Assembly: GCF_025154075.1 (NCBI RefSeq) | Contig: NZ_JAOAMU010000007.1 | Coordinates: forward strand, 244,822 to 308,821 | Length of the DNA: 64,000 bases | From: Chryseobacterium herbae | GTDB taxonomy: Bacteria > Bacteroidota > Bacteroidia > Flavobacteriales > Weeksellaceae | Direction: 5' to 3' | In this document: in pieces, positions 8,788-16,731 of the stretch | Layout of the letters: each line of letters starts with the position of its first letter | Position numbering within the stretch: the first letter of the stretch is position 1 | Translations under genes and position numbers: made by a program | The notes under the pieces: generated by a model | Database searches by the model: none | What the model was told of the DNA's origin: nothing | The model's input: the letters and a program-made list of their open reading frames with translations, nothing else

Positions 8788-9148
8788 TTGCATTATTAAT
8801 GTATATTGGAAAAGGTTGTTTTAACATATTAAAACAGCCTTTTGCTTTTTTTTAAGACTAATCTCTTAAATGTTAACGTTTTAGACTGTTTTTACTGATG
8901 ATAATTAGAAATAATTGGCGATTTTAAAGAAAATGAAAAATTTAAAAAATTAAGTATATTTCGCTTCTGATGATAAATTGTAGATTTTTTATTCTAAATA
9001 TTGTGAAAAAAACAACAGCCTATAATTAGTACGTTTTATTTTCGGAAAACACCAATGTTTATCAATGATATTAATCACGTTAACAAATTTTAATATTAGC
9101 GGGACCCACTGTAAATTTGCCCTCAGAAAGTATTAAAATTATTATAAA
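8788..9148. other. Gene-free interval with terminator and promoter element
   Basis: Holds the terminator of the lipoprotein gene near its left end and, near its right end, TAAATTTG (9112-9119), a good -7 element about 30 bp before ATG 9149. The AT-rich sequence between (about 8860-9090) shows nothing else that I can identify. Confidence 0.6.
8811..8853 (+). terminator. Intrinsic terminator of the lipoprotein gene
   Basis: Long stem AAAAGGTTGTTTTTAA (8811-8826) against TTAAAACAGCCTTTT (8831-8845) with one bulge and one G.T pair, followed by a T run. Confidence 0.8.
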
Positions 9149-9805
9149 ATGAAAAAATTAGTATTAGCTGGTGCAATTGCACTTTTCGGTTTATCTAATG
9201 CACAGATTGCAAAAGGAACTGCATATTTATCTGGATCTGTTGGTTATTCTCAAGTAGAAAGCGATAACGGTAACTACAAGAAAGAAAACTTCAACGTATT
9301 ACCTACAGTTGGATATTTCGTAGGAACAAACTTAGCAGTTGGAGTTGGAGTTGGATACCAAACTGAAAAAACTACAACTACATCTACTACAACATTGCCT
9401 GGTGCAACCCTTGTAAGCGAAGATATCATTAAGAAGCCAGCTTTTGTTGTTGCTCCTTTCGTAAGAAAATACTGGACTTTATCTGACAAGTTATTTATTT
9501 TCGGACAATTGGCAGTGCCAATGCAGTTTGGAAAAACTGAAACAGAACAAAATTCAACAGTAACTTCAGGAAGCACTACATCTTCAACTTCAGTTTCTAC
9601 TGAAGCTAAATATACTCAGATTGGTGTTACTGTGAAGCCAGGTTTAGATTATTTCTTAAACAAAAACTGGTCTATCGAAGCTACAATCGGAGAATTTGGT
9701 TACAGCAACTATAAGCCAAAAAATGGTGATGCTACTAACAACTATAACTTCGGTTTGAATTTATCTTCTGTAACTTTCGGAGTTAAATATGTATTTGCTA
9801 AGTAA
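9149..9805 (+). CDS. Outer-membrane beta-barrel protein
   Basis: 218 aa. Signal peptide 'MKKLVLAGAIALFGLSNAQ', then barrel strands: 'GTAYLSGSVGYSQ', 'FNVLPTVGYFVGTNLAVGVGVGYQ', 'FVVAPFVRKYW', 'KLFIFGQLAVPMQFG', 'IGVTVKPGLDYFLNKNWSIEATIGEFGYS', ending in 'VTFGVKYVFAK'. Thr/Ser-rich loops (for example TTTTSTTT and SGSTTSSTSVS) probably face outward. Of the barrels here, it has the codon pattern most like a highly expressed gene. Role unknown. Confidence 0.9.
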   Translation: MKKLVLAGAIALFGLSNAQIAKGTAYLSGSVGYSQVESDNGNYKKENFNVLPTVGYFVGTNLAVGVGVGYQTEKTTTTSTTTLPGATLVSEDIIKKPAFVVAPFVRKYWTLSDKLFIFGQLAVPMQFGKTETEQNSTVTSGSTTSSTSVSTEAKYTQIGVTVKPGLDYFLNKNWSIEATIGEFGYSNYKPKNGDATNNYNFGLNLSSVTFGVKYVFAK

Positions 9806-9829
9806 TTAACAAAGCATTTGTAAAAATAG

Positions 9830-9861
9830 AAAGTCCTAAGATTTATTTTAGGGCTTTTTTT
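9830..9861 (+). terminator. Intrinsic terminator
   Basis: Stem AAAGTCCTAA (9830-9839) / TTAGGGCTTT (9848-9857) with one G.T pair, then T. Confidence 0.8.
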
Positions 9862-9895
9862 ATCTCTAAGAATAAAATTTTATACAATAATAATC

Positions 9896-10549
9896 ATGAA
9901 AAAAATCTTATTGGCATCAGCGCTTGCTTTTTTTGCAGGCATGAATGCACAGACCAAATTTGGTGTAAAAGCAGGTTATGCATTATCAAAGTTAAATTCT
10001 AACGAAGATATTGATGTGCTGGATGGAGTAAACGGAGGTTTGAAATCCAAATCAGGATTCTATGTTGGGGCTTTGGTTGAACATAAATTAAATAACAAAT
10101 TTGCTTTACAGGGAGAAGTTCAATATGCCAACTTAGGGGGTAAAGTTGAAGTTTCCACAATGGGAGTGACGGTTACAGAGAAATTCAATTTTAATAGAAT
10201 TGTAGTTCCTGTAACGGCCAGATATTATGCCACTCCTGAGTTAGGATTGTACGCAGGACCTTTTGTAAGTTTCAGAACGAGCACAAAAGTAAATATAGAT
10301 GTATCCGGAGGAATTGCCAATCAGGAAGTGTTAAACGCTGGCGAAAGAGTTTTGGAGAAAAGTTTTGAGGACAACCTGAAGTCAACAGAATTCGGTTTGC
10401 TTTTTGGAGCTGATTACAATGTGTACAAAGGATTATTCGTAGATGCACGTTACAGTTTCGGACTTACTAATATGATCAAAGATCCTGTAAATGACGAAAA
10501 ATTGAAAATGAATTTCTTCCAGATCGGATTGGGATACAAATTCAAATAA
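9896..10549 (+). CDS. Outer-membrane beta-barrel protein, paralog of the 6646 gene
   Basis: 217 aa. The signal peptide ends at 'GMNAQ'. It shares the whole layout with the 6646 product: 'FGVKAGYALSKL', 'VEHKLNNKFALQGEVQYANLGGKV', 'VPVTARYYATPELGLYAGPF', 'LFVDARYSFGLTNMIKDPVNDEK' and a final 'FFQIGLGYKFK'. It starts 35 bp after the preceding terminator. The two paralogs are about 3 kb apart with other barrel genes between, suggesting local duplication. Ligand or pore function unknown. Confidence 0.9.
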   Translation: MKKILLASALAFFAGMNAQTKFGVKAGYALSKLNSNEDIDVLDGVNGGLKSKSGFYVGALVEHKLNNKFALQGEVQYANLGGKVEVSTMGVTVTEKFNFNRIVVPVTARYYATPELGLYAGPFVSFRTSTKVNIDVSGGIANQEVLNAGERVLEKSFEDNLKSTEFGLLFGADYNVYKGLFVDARYSFGLTNMIKDPVNDEKLKMNFFQIGLGYKFK

Positions 10550-10562
10550 GATAAAATAAAAC

Positions 10563-10595
10563 AAAAAAACTCTCAGAATTTCTGAGAGTTTTTTT
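10563..10595. terminator. Bidirectional intrinsic terminator
   Basis: Stem AAAAAAACTCTCAGA (10563-10577) / TCTGAGAGTTTTTTT (10581-10595), loop ATT. It separates the barrel gene (+) from ffh (-). Confidence 0.92.
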
Positions 10596-10618
10596 ATGTC
10601 TTGTGGCTGTAAGCTTAA

Positions 10619-11980
10619 TTATTTGCCCATCATTCCGCCCATTCCAGGCATGTTTGGCATTTTGCTCATCATCTGCATCATCTGTTTTCCCTGAGGTCCC
10701 TGCATCATCTTCATCATTTTCCCCATTTGCTCAAACTGCTTCATCAGTTGATTTACATCTTCAATTTTTCTTCCCGCTCCTTTTGCAATTCTCTGTTTTC
10801 TCTGCGTATTGATGATAGAAGGCGTTCTTCTTTCGTCAGGAGTCATAGAGTAAATGATCGCTTCAATATGTTTGAATGCATCATCACTGATCTCAACATC
10901 CTTGATGGCTTTTCCAACCCCTGGAATCATTCCCATAAGGTCTTTCATATTACCCATCTTCTTGATCTGGTTGATCTGCTTAAGGAAGTCATCAAAACCG
11001 AATTCGTTTTTAGCGATCTTCTTGTGTAGTTTTTTAGCTTCTTCTTCATCAAACTGCTCCTGAGCTCTTTCTACTAAGGAAACTACGTCTCCCATTCCTA
11101 AGATTCTGTCCGCCATTCTTTCCGGGTAGAAAAGATCTAAAGCTTCCATTTTCTCACCGGTAGAGATGAATTTGATTGGTTTTTCCACTACAGAACGGAT
11201 CGTCAAAGCAGCACCCCCTCTTGTATCACCGTCTAATTTTGTAAGAACAACCCCGTCAAAGTTCAGTGCATCGTTGAATGCTTTAGCTGTATTTACAGCA
11301 TCCTGACCTGTCATGGAGTCTACTACGAAAAGGGTTTCTTCAGGTTTGATAAAATAATGAACGGATTTGATCTCGTTCATCATCTGCTCGTCAATTGCAA
11401 GACGTCCTGCAGTATCCACGATCACAACATCATGACCGTTTGCCTTTGCAAAAGCAATCGCGTTTTCAGCAATGGTAGAAGGATTGGTAGAACCTTCCTC
11501 TGTAAATACCGGAACTCCGATCTGGCCGCCCAATACTTTAAGCTGGTCAATCGCAGCTGGACGGTAAACGTCACAGGCAACCAACAAAGGCTTCTTGGTT
11601 CTTTTTGTTTTTAAATAATGAGCCAGTTTCCCGGAGAAAGTCGTCTTACCAGAACCCTGAAGACCGGCAATAAGGATCACGGTTGGTTTTCCTGAAAGAT
11701 TGATTCCCTCCTGAGAACCTCCCATCAGATCTACTAATTCGTCATGAACGATTTTCGTCATCAGCTGTCCCGGTGTAAGGGAAGTAAGAACATTTTGTCC
11801 TAAAGCTTTATCCTGAACTCTTTTGGTAAGATCTTTTGCGACTTTATAGTTAACGTCGGCATCTACCAGCGCTCTGCGGATTTCCTTTACGGTTTCCGCC
11901 ACGTTAATCTCTGTGATTTTTCCGCGTCCGGAAATATTATGTAGAGCCTTGTCTAATTTATCCTGTAAACTATTAAACAT
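10619..11980 (-). CDS. ffh: Signal recognition particle protein Ffh (SRP54)
   Basis: 453 aa. N domain (about 1-85), then the GTPase G domain with GLQGSGKTT (P-loop), 'VDTAGRLAIDEQM' and 'TKLDGDTRGGAAL', and a C-terminal M domain (about 325-453) that is very rich in methionine, ending in 'MPNMPGMGGMMGK'. It binds 4.5S RNA and the signal sequences of nascent membrane proteins and docks on FtsY. Length and motifs are standard. Monocistronic on the - strand. Confidence 0.98.
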   Translation of the reverse strand: MFNSLQDKLDKALHNISGRGKITEINVAETVKEIRRALVDADVNYKVAKDLTKRVQDKALGQNVLTSLTPGQLMTKIVHDELVDLMGGSQEGINLSGKPTVILIAGLQGSGKTTFSGKLAHYLKTKRTKKPLLVACDVYRPAAIDQLKVLGGQIGVPVFTEEGSTNPSTIAENAIAFAKANGHDVVIVDTAGRLAIDEQMMNEIKSVHYFIKPEETLFVVDSMTGQDAVNTAKAFNDALNFDGVVLTKLDGDTRGGAALTIRSVVEKPIKFISTGEKMEALDLFYPERMADRILGMGDVVSLVERAQEQFDEEEAKKLHKKIAKNEFGFDDFLKQINQIKKMGNMKDLMGMIPGVGKAIKDVEISDDAFKHIEAIIYSMTPDERRTPSIINTQRKQRIAKGAGRKIEDVNQLMKQFEQMGKMMKMMQGPQGKQMMQMMSKMPNMPGMGGMMGK

Positions 11981-12110
11981 ATTTATTGTAAATTATAGGT
12001 TTGCAAAAATAAGGAATTTTTAGCATATGCAAAGTGTTCGGACACGTAATATTATATATATGGAAAAAATGATAAAAATCAAATCATATGAAAATACGAT
12101 AGAAAAAGTC

Positions 12111-12118
12111 TATTTTTG
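12111..12118 (+). promoter_or_regulatory. -7 promoter element upstream of the 12170 gene
   Basis: TATTTTTG matches TAnnTTTG, 51 bp before ATG 12170. No clear TTG at the -33 distance. It contains a TTG that an ORF finder would take as a start codon. Confidence 0.5.
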
Positions 12119-12169
12119 CGATCAGTTAAAATAAACCTCGTAGAAATAGAGGTTGAAAATAAGTTTATA

Positions 12170-12541
12170 ATGAAATTAAATCCTAATATCTTAGTTACGG
12201 TATTATTCTTTTTAACATTTCTGATCCATTTTTCCCTTTGGAAATTTGTTTTTCACTTAGATGAGATTATTATTGTTAAATTTTATCTTTTTTTAAGTGT
12301 AATGTTCATGCTGATGATTACAATGATTGTTTTAATTAATAGAGTAGTTCCGGAATTTTTGGGACTGGCTGTAATCGGTCTGATCCTTTTAAAATTCGGT
12401 TTAATGTATCTAATTAAAGAAAAATTAAACTTTGAAGTGATTCCAGGCTATAAATTTCATTTCATTATCCCTTATTTCGTCCTGACCACGCTGCTTACCT
12501 ACTATGCGATTAAGCTGATCAATCATGATAAAAAACAGTAA
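12170..12541 (+). CDS. Small four-helix membrane protein preceding the ATP synthase operon
   Basis: 123 aa from ATG 12170. An in-frame TTG at 12116 lies inside a -7 element and is rejected as start. There are four hydrophobic helices: about residues 6-27, 32-54, 58-77 and 93-113. In Bacteroidota, small membrane proteins of this kind (the DUF6168 type, as I recall) precede atpB in the place AtpI takes in other phyla. An assembly role for the c-ring or F0 is therefore plausible but not shown. It is separated from atpB by 59 bp containing a separate promoter. Confidence 0.75.
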   Translation: MKLNPNILVTVLFFLTFLIHFSLWKFVFHLDEIIIVKFYLFLSVMFMLMITMIVLINRVVPEFLGLAVIGLILLKFGLMYLIKEKLNFEVIPGYKFHFIIPYFVLTTLLTYYAIKLINHDKKQ

Positions 12542-12550
12542 AATTATTTA

Positions 12551-12579
12551 TTGAAAATAGAAAAAATATCATATTTTTG
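12551..12579 (+). promoter_or_regulatory. Promoter of the atp operon
   Basis: TTG (12551-12553), 18-nt spacer, TATTTTTG (12572-12579): a close match to the Bacteroidota -33/-7 consensus. It predicts a leader of only about 15 nt before ATG 12601. Confidence 0.7.
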
Positions 12580-12600
12580 CACAACGAAAAAAACCTATCA

Positions 12601-13701
12601 ATGTTTAAGAAATTCGCAGTTTTATTCTACAGTATTTTTGTATTAAACTTAGTGTCTGCACAGCACGGTGAGGCTGCTGCCGGAACAGTTCCAGCACAGG
12701 AGCTTTCAGAAAAAGACAAAGCAAGTAAAGAAAACAAAGAGTTCATCGATCATCACTTGTTGGATGCTCACGACTTTACATTGATGGTGGATAAAGATGG
12801 TCACCACATCGGATTCCCTCTTCCGGTTATTTTCTATGACAACGGTATTCATTCTTTCATGAGCAACAGTAAAGAAGGTTTCATGCACGGTGAGCCAACT
12901 GAAGTAGACGGTTCTTATTATAAACTGCACCACGAGAAAATTTTCAAAACGGATGCAGCAGGAACTTTAACACTTGGTGAAGATGGTTTTCCTACTAACG
13001 AGAGACCTTTAGATCTTTCTATTACGAAAAGTGTACTTATTCTTTTATTAGTATCTGTTTTCATGCTTGCATTATTTGCAGGAATGGCTAAGTCTTACAA
13101 GAAATCTGTAGTTCCTACAGGAGCAGCAAGATTCTTAGAGCCGTTAATCATTTTCGTAAGAGACGAAGTAGCAATCCCGAACATCGGTCATAAATATAAA
13201 AGATTTATGGGATACTTATTAACCGTATTCTTCTTTATCTTATTCCTTAACGTATTAGGATTAATGCCATTCGGAATCAACGTTACAGGTAACATTACGT
13301 TAACGTTCTTCCTTGCTATCCTTACTTATTTAATCACTACGTTCTCTGCTAACAAAGATTACTGGAAACACATCTTCTGGATGCCGGGAGTGCCTGTGCC
13401 AATGAAGCTGATCATGTTACCAATCGAATTGTTAGGAACGATCACTAAGCCTTTCGCATTGATGATCCGTCTTTTTGCTAACATGACTGCAGGACACATC
13501 GTAGTAATGAGTTTGATCGGATTGATCTATGTATTTAAGAACTTCGCAGCTGGTGTTGCATTCCCGTTCTTAACGTTAGTAATCTATTTATTGGAAGTAT
13601 TGGTTGCATTCTTACAGGCTTATATCTTTACCATGTTATCAGCTTTGTTCATCGGAATGGCAGTACAGGAGCACGAGCACGAACATCATGCGGCTCACTA
13701 A
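12601..13701 (+). CDS. atpB: ATP synthase F0 subunit a
   Basis: 366 aa. Start ATG 12601 gives a signal peptide 'MFKKFAVLFYSIFVLNLVSAQ'. A long periplasmic N-terminal extension (about 22-140, His- and acid-rich) follows, as in other Bacteroidota, and then the conserved membrane core. 'LMIRLFANMTAGHIVVM' carries the essential arginine that works with the c-ring carboxylate in proton transfer. The C terminus is His-rich (EHEHEHHAAH). First structural gene of the operon. An in-frame TTG upstream at 12577 overlaps the promoter and is rejected. Confidence 0.97.
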   Translation: MFKKFAVLFYSIFVLNLVSAQHGEAAAGTVPAQELSEKDKASKENKEFIDHHLLDAHDFTLMVDKDGHHIGFPLPVIFYDNGIHSFMSNSKEGFMHGEPTEVDGSYYKLHHEKIFKTDAAGTLTLGEDGFPTNERPLDLSITKSVLILLLVSVFMLALFAGMAKSYKKSVVPTGAARFLEPLIIFVRDEVAIPNIGHKYKRFMGYLLTVFFFILFLNVLGLMPFGINVTGNITLTFFLAILTYLITTFSANKDYWKHIFWMPGVPVPMKLIMLPIELLGTITKPFALMIRLFANMTAGHIVVMSLIGLIYVFKNFAAGVAFPFLTLVIYLLEVLVAFLQAYIFTMLSALFIGMAVQEHEHEHHAAH

Positions 13702-13748
13702 TTGAAATTGTAAATTAAAGTAAAACAAATTTTTTAAAATTATATATT

Positions 13749-13943
13749 ATGGAAATCCCTAAAATTGTAGGTGCTGGTATCGTAGTACTAGGTGTAGGTA
13801 TTGGTCTTGGTAAAATCGGAGCTGCTGCTCTTGAAGCTATCGCTAGACAACCTGAGCAATCTGGAAAAATCCAAACAGCTATGCTTATCGCTGCTGCACT
13901 TGTTGAAGGTGTTGCGTTTGCTGCTCTATTCGCAGTAAACTAA
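13749..13943 (+). CDS. atpE: ATP synthase F0 subunit c
   Basis: 64 aa, two helices joined by the polar loop RQPE (R33-E36). The ion-binding carboxylate is E53, in 'ALVEGVAFA', followed by Gly rather than the Ser/Thr and extra polar ligands of Na+-binding rings, so proton coupling is expected. Short for the family but normal for Bacteroidota. A large hairpin follows at once, in the gap before atpF. Confidence 0.97.
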   Translation: MEIPKIVGAGIVVLGVGIGLGKIGAAALEAIARQPEQSGKIQTAMLIAAALVEGVAFAALFAVN

Positions 13944-13952
13944 TTAAAATCA

Positions 13953-13989
13953 AACCATTACCCGTAACGGTTGGTTACAGGTAATGGTT
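13953..13989 (+). promoter_or_regulatory. Large hairpin between atpE and atpF
   Basis: AACCATTACC (13953-13962) pairs perfectly with GGTAATGGTT (13980-13989). After one mismatch, GTAAC (13964-13968) pairs with GTTAC (13974-13978), leaving loop GGTTG. No T tract follows, so it is not a normal terminator. Its place just after the gene for the multi-copy c subunit suggests an mRNA-stabilising or processing element. Confidence 0.7.
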
Positions 13990-14029
13990 ATTTAAGAAAA
14001 AAAGTAATAATTATTTATACATTTATATA

Positions 14030-14527
14030 ATGGAATTAATTCACCAGTTTTCATCAGGATTATTTATTATCCAGTCTGTTATTTTTCTAGCATTATTATT
14101 TTTGTTAGGCAAATTTGCCTGGAAGCCTATTTTAAAATCGATCAATGACAGAGAAACTTCTATTGTTGATGCTCTTAATCAGGCTAAATTGGCAAGAAAA
14201 GAAATGGAGACTTTAAAAGAGGATAACGAAAGAATTATTCGTGAAGCTAAAGTCGAAAGAGATGCTATCCTTAAAGAAGCGAGAGAAATTAAAGATAGAA
14301 TCGTAGGTGAGGCTAAAGATGCGGCTAAAAATGAAGGCGACAAAATGATTGAAGCAGCTAAGCAGACGATCCAGACTGAGAAAAATGCTGCTATGGCAGA
14401 CATCAAAACTCAAATTGGTGTTTTATCTGTAAACATTGCTGAATCTATCCTTAAGCAGAAGTTGGATAACAACGAAGCTCAAAACGAATTAGTTCAAAAT
14501 TATTTAAACAAATCTAACCTTAACTAA
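14030..14527 (+). CDS. atpF: ATP synthase F0 subunit b
   Basis: 165 aa. One N-terminal transmembrane helix (about 10-28, ending 'GKFAWKPI') is followed by a long charged heptad-rich helix to about residue 140. That is the peripheral stalk linking F0 to the delta subunit. 'FAWKPILKSINDRETSI' is the usual family start of the stalk. The 86-bp gap from atpE is the widest between F0 genes here; atpH follows after 2 bp. Confidence 0.97.
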   Translation: MELIHQFSSGLFIIQSVIFLALLFLLGKFAWKPILKSINDRETSIVDALNQAKLARKEMETLKEDNERIIREAKVERDAILKEAREIKDRIVGEAKDAAKNEGDKMIEAAKQTIQTEKNAAMADIKTQIGVLSVNIAESILKQKLDNNEAQNELVQNYLNKSNLN

Positions 14528-14529
14528 GA

Positions 14530-15069
14530 ATGCTTACATCTAAAGTAGCTAAAAGATACGCACAGGGACTGATTGATTTCACCAATGAATCAGGTCAGAC
14601 AGCTGCTGTATTTTCTGAAATGAAAGATGTAGTGAAGATCATGTCTCAATCTGTAGATTTGAACAAGTTCTTCCTTACGCCTTACATTGATGCAAAAAAG
14701 AAAATAGAGGTAGCAGACCAGATCTTTAAGGATTTTTCAGTTTCTTCGCAGAACCTGATCAGACTAGTGATCAAGCACGGGCGTGAAAACCAACTGAAAA
14801 ATATTGCTCAGGAGTTCATCAATAAGGTAGAGGATATCAACGGAGTACAGAGAATTACTCTTACTACAGCGACTCAGCTTTCTAAGGAGAACCTTGATCA
14901 GATTTTAAGATCTACCAATCTGGTAAAAGCAGATTCAAACTTTGACCTTAAAGTAAACGTGAAGCCTGATATTTTGGGTGGTTACATTTTAAGAGTAGGT
15001 GATCAGCAGATCGATGCATCTGTGAAAACCAAATTGAGTCAGATTAAAAAAGATTTTCATTTAAATTAA
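14530..15069 (+). CDS. atpH: ATP synthase F1 subunit delta
   Basis: 179 aa, the usual length. The N-terminal helical bundle (about 1-105) starts 'SKVAKRYAQGLIDFT'. The C-terminal domain has the family pattern 'ITLTTATQLSKENLDQIL' and 'VNVKPDILGGYILRVGDQQIDASVKTKLSQIK'. It connects the b-subunit stalk to the top of F1. It begins 2 bp after atpF and ends 18 bp before atpA. Confidence 0.96.
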   Translation: MLTSKVAKRYAQGLIDFTNESGQTAAVFSEMKDVVKIMSQSVDLNKFFLTPYIDAKKKIEVADQIFKDFSVSSQNLIRLVIKHGRENQLKNIAQEFINKVEDINGVQRITLTTATQLSKENLDQILRSTNLVKADSNFDLKVNVKPDILGGYILRVGDQQIDASVKTKLSQIKKDFHLN

Positions 15070-15087
15070 GAAAAAAACAACCATATA

Positions 15088-16665
15088 ATGGCAGAAATAA
15101 ATCCGGCAGAAGTATCTGCGATCTTAAAACAACAGTTGGCCAACTTCGACGCTCAATCTAACGTTGAGGAAGTAGGTACAGTTTTAACCATCGGTGATGG
15201 TATTGCTCGTGTATACGGGTTAGAAAATGTACAGTACGGTGAGTTGGTTAAATTTGCTAGTGATGTAGAAGGTATTGTACTTAACCTTGAAGAAGACAAC
15301 GTAGGTGTTGCTTTACTTGGTGAAAGTAAATTAGTAAAAGAAGGAGATACAGTAAGAAGAACAAACAGAATCTCTTCTATCAAAGTAGGAGAAGGTATGT
15401 TAGGTAGAGTAGTAGATACTCTTGGTAATCCTATCGATGGTAAAGGACCAATCGAAGGAGAACTTTACGAAATGCCATTGGAAAGAAAAGCTCCTGGAGT
15501 TATCTTCAGACAGCCCGTAACTGAGCCTTTACAGACAGGTATCGTTGCGATCGACTCTATGATCCCTGTAGGAAGAGGTCAGAGAGAGCTTATCATTGGT
15601 GACAGACAGACAGGTAAAACTACTGTTGCGATCGATACGATCATCAACCAGAGAGAATTTTTTGATGCAGGTCAGCCTGTATATTGTATATATGTTGCGA
15701 TCGGTCAGAAAGCTTCTACGGTAGCACAAATCGTTAAAACCCTTTCTGATAAAGGAGCTTTAGCATATACGGTAATTGTTGCGGCTAACGCATCAGATCC
15801 GGTTCCAATGCAGGTATATTCTGCAATGGCTGGAGCATCTATCGGTGAGTTCTTCAGAGACTCTGGTAGACCAGCATTGATCGTTTATGATGATTTATCC
15901 AAACAAGCAGTAGCATACCGTGAGCTTTCTCTACTATTGAGAAGACCACCGGGACGTGAAGCTTATCCTGGAGACGTTTTCTATCTTCACTCTAGATTAT
16001 TGGAAAGAGCTGCAAAAGTAATCGCTGATGACAAAATTGCTAGCCAAATGAATGATTTACCTGAGTCTTTAAGACCAATCGTAAAAGGAGGAGGTTCATT
16101 AACTGCACTTCCGATTATCGAAACTCAGGCTGGTGACGTTTCTGCGTATATTCCAACAAACGTAATCTCTATTACAGACGGACAGATCTTCCTGGAGTCT
16201 GATCTATTCAACTCAGGGGTTCGTCCTGCGATCAACGTAGGGATCTCTGTATCAAGAGTAGGAGGTAACGCTCAGATCAAATCAATGAAAAAAGTGTCTG
16301 GTACTCTTAAATTAGACCAGGCTCAATATAAAGAATTGGAAGCGTTCGCTAAGTTCGGTTCTGACCTTGATGCTTCTACTTTAGCAGTAATCTCTAAAGG
16401 AGAAAGAAACGTAGAGCTTCTTAAGCAGCCGGTAAATTCTCCACTTCCTGTAGACAGTCAGGTAGCAATGATTTATGCAGGTACTGAGAACTTAATGAGA
16501 AACGTTCCTATTAAAAAAGTAAAAGAATTCCAATTAGAATATATCGAATTCTTAAGATCTAAGCATCCTGATACAATGGCAGCTCTTAAAGCGGGTAAAA
16601 TCGACAACGATATTACAAGCGTTCTTAAGCAGGCGGCTAACGACTTGGCATCTAAATATAACTAA
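15088..16665 (+). CDS. atpA: ATP synthase F1 subunit alpha
   Basis: 525 aa, full length. Walker A GDRQTGKT at residues 171-178. 'ALIVYDDLSKQAVAYRELSLLLRRPPGREAYPGDVFYLHSRLLERAA' contains the subunit interface region, and 'VRPAINVGISVSRVGG' is the ATP synthase alpha/beta signature region carrying the arginine finger (SVSRVGG). Regulatory, non-catalytic nucleotide site. Followed by a palindromic element before atpG. Confidence 0.98.
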   Translation: MAEINPAEVSAILKQQLANFDAQSNVEEVGTVLTIGDGIARVYGLENVQYGELVKFASDVEGIVLNLEEDNVGVALLGESKLVKEGDTVRRTNRISSIKVGEGMLGRVVDTLGNPIDGKGPIEGELYEMPLERKAPGVIFRQPVTEPLQTGIVAIDSMIPVGRGQRELIIGDRQTGKTTVAIDTIINQREFFDAGQPVYCIYVAIGQKASTVAQIVKTLSDKGALAYTVIVAANASDPVPMQVYSAMAGASIGEFFRDSGRPALIVYDDLSKQAVAYRELSLLLRRPPGREAYPGDVFYLHSRLLERAAKVIADDKIASQMNDLPESLRPIVKGGGSLTALPIIETQAGDVSAYIPTNVISITDGQIFLESDLFNSGVRPAINVGISVSRVGGNAQIKSMKKVSGTLKLDQAQYKELEAFAKFGSDLDASTLAVISKGERNVELLKQPVNSPLPVDSQVAMIYAGTENLMRNVPIKKVKEFQLEYIEFLRSKHPDTMAALKAGKIDNDITSVLKQAANDLASKYN

Positions 16666-16669
16666 AAAA

Positions 16670-16723
16670 TTCAATGTTTAAGGTTTAAAGCTGGCCTTTG
16701 AACCTTAAACTTTATACATTGAA
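16670..16723. repeat. Palindromic element between atpA and atpG
   Basis: Nested inverted repeat. The outer arms are TTCAATG (16670-16676) / CATTGAA (16717-16723). The inner arms are GTTTAAGGTT (16676-16685) / AACCTTAAAC (16701-16710), and AAAG / CTTT lies inside. It almost fills the 66-bp gap. No T tract. It looks like an inserted REP-like unit rather than a terminator. Confidence 0.65.
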
Positions 16724-16731
16724 AACATAAA

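Noticed and set aside
12577..12600. Upstream TTG start for atpB
   Set aside because: It lies within the -7 promoter box, and the ATG at 12601 gives a clean signal peptide.
13953..13989. Transcription terminator inside the atp operon
   Set aside because: No T tract follows the stem, and the essential atpF, atpH, atpA and atpG genes continue downstream without a clear new promoter.
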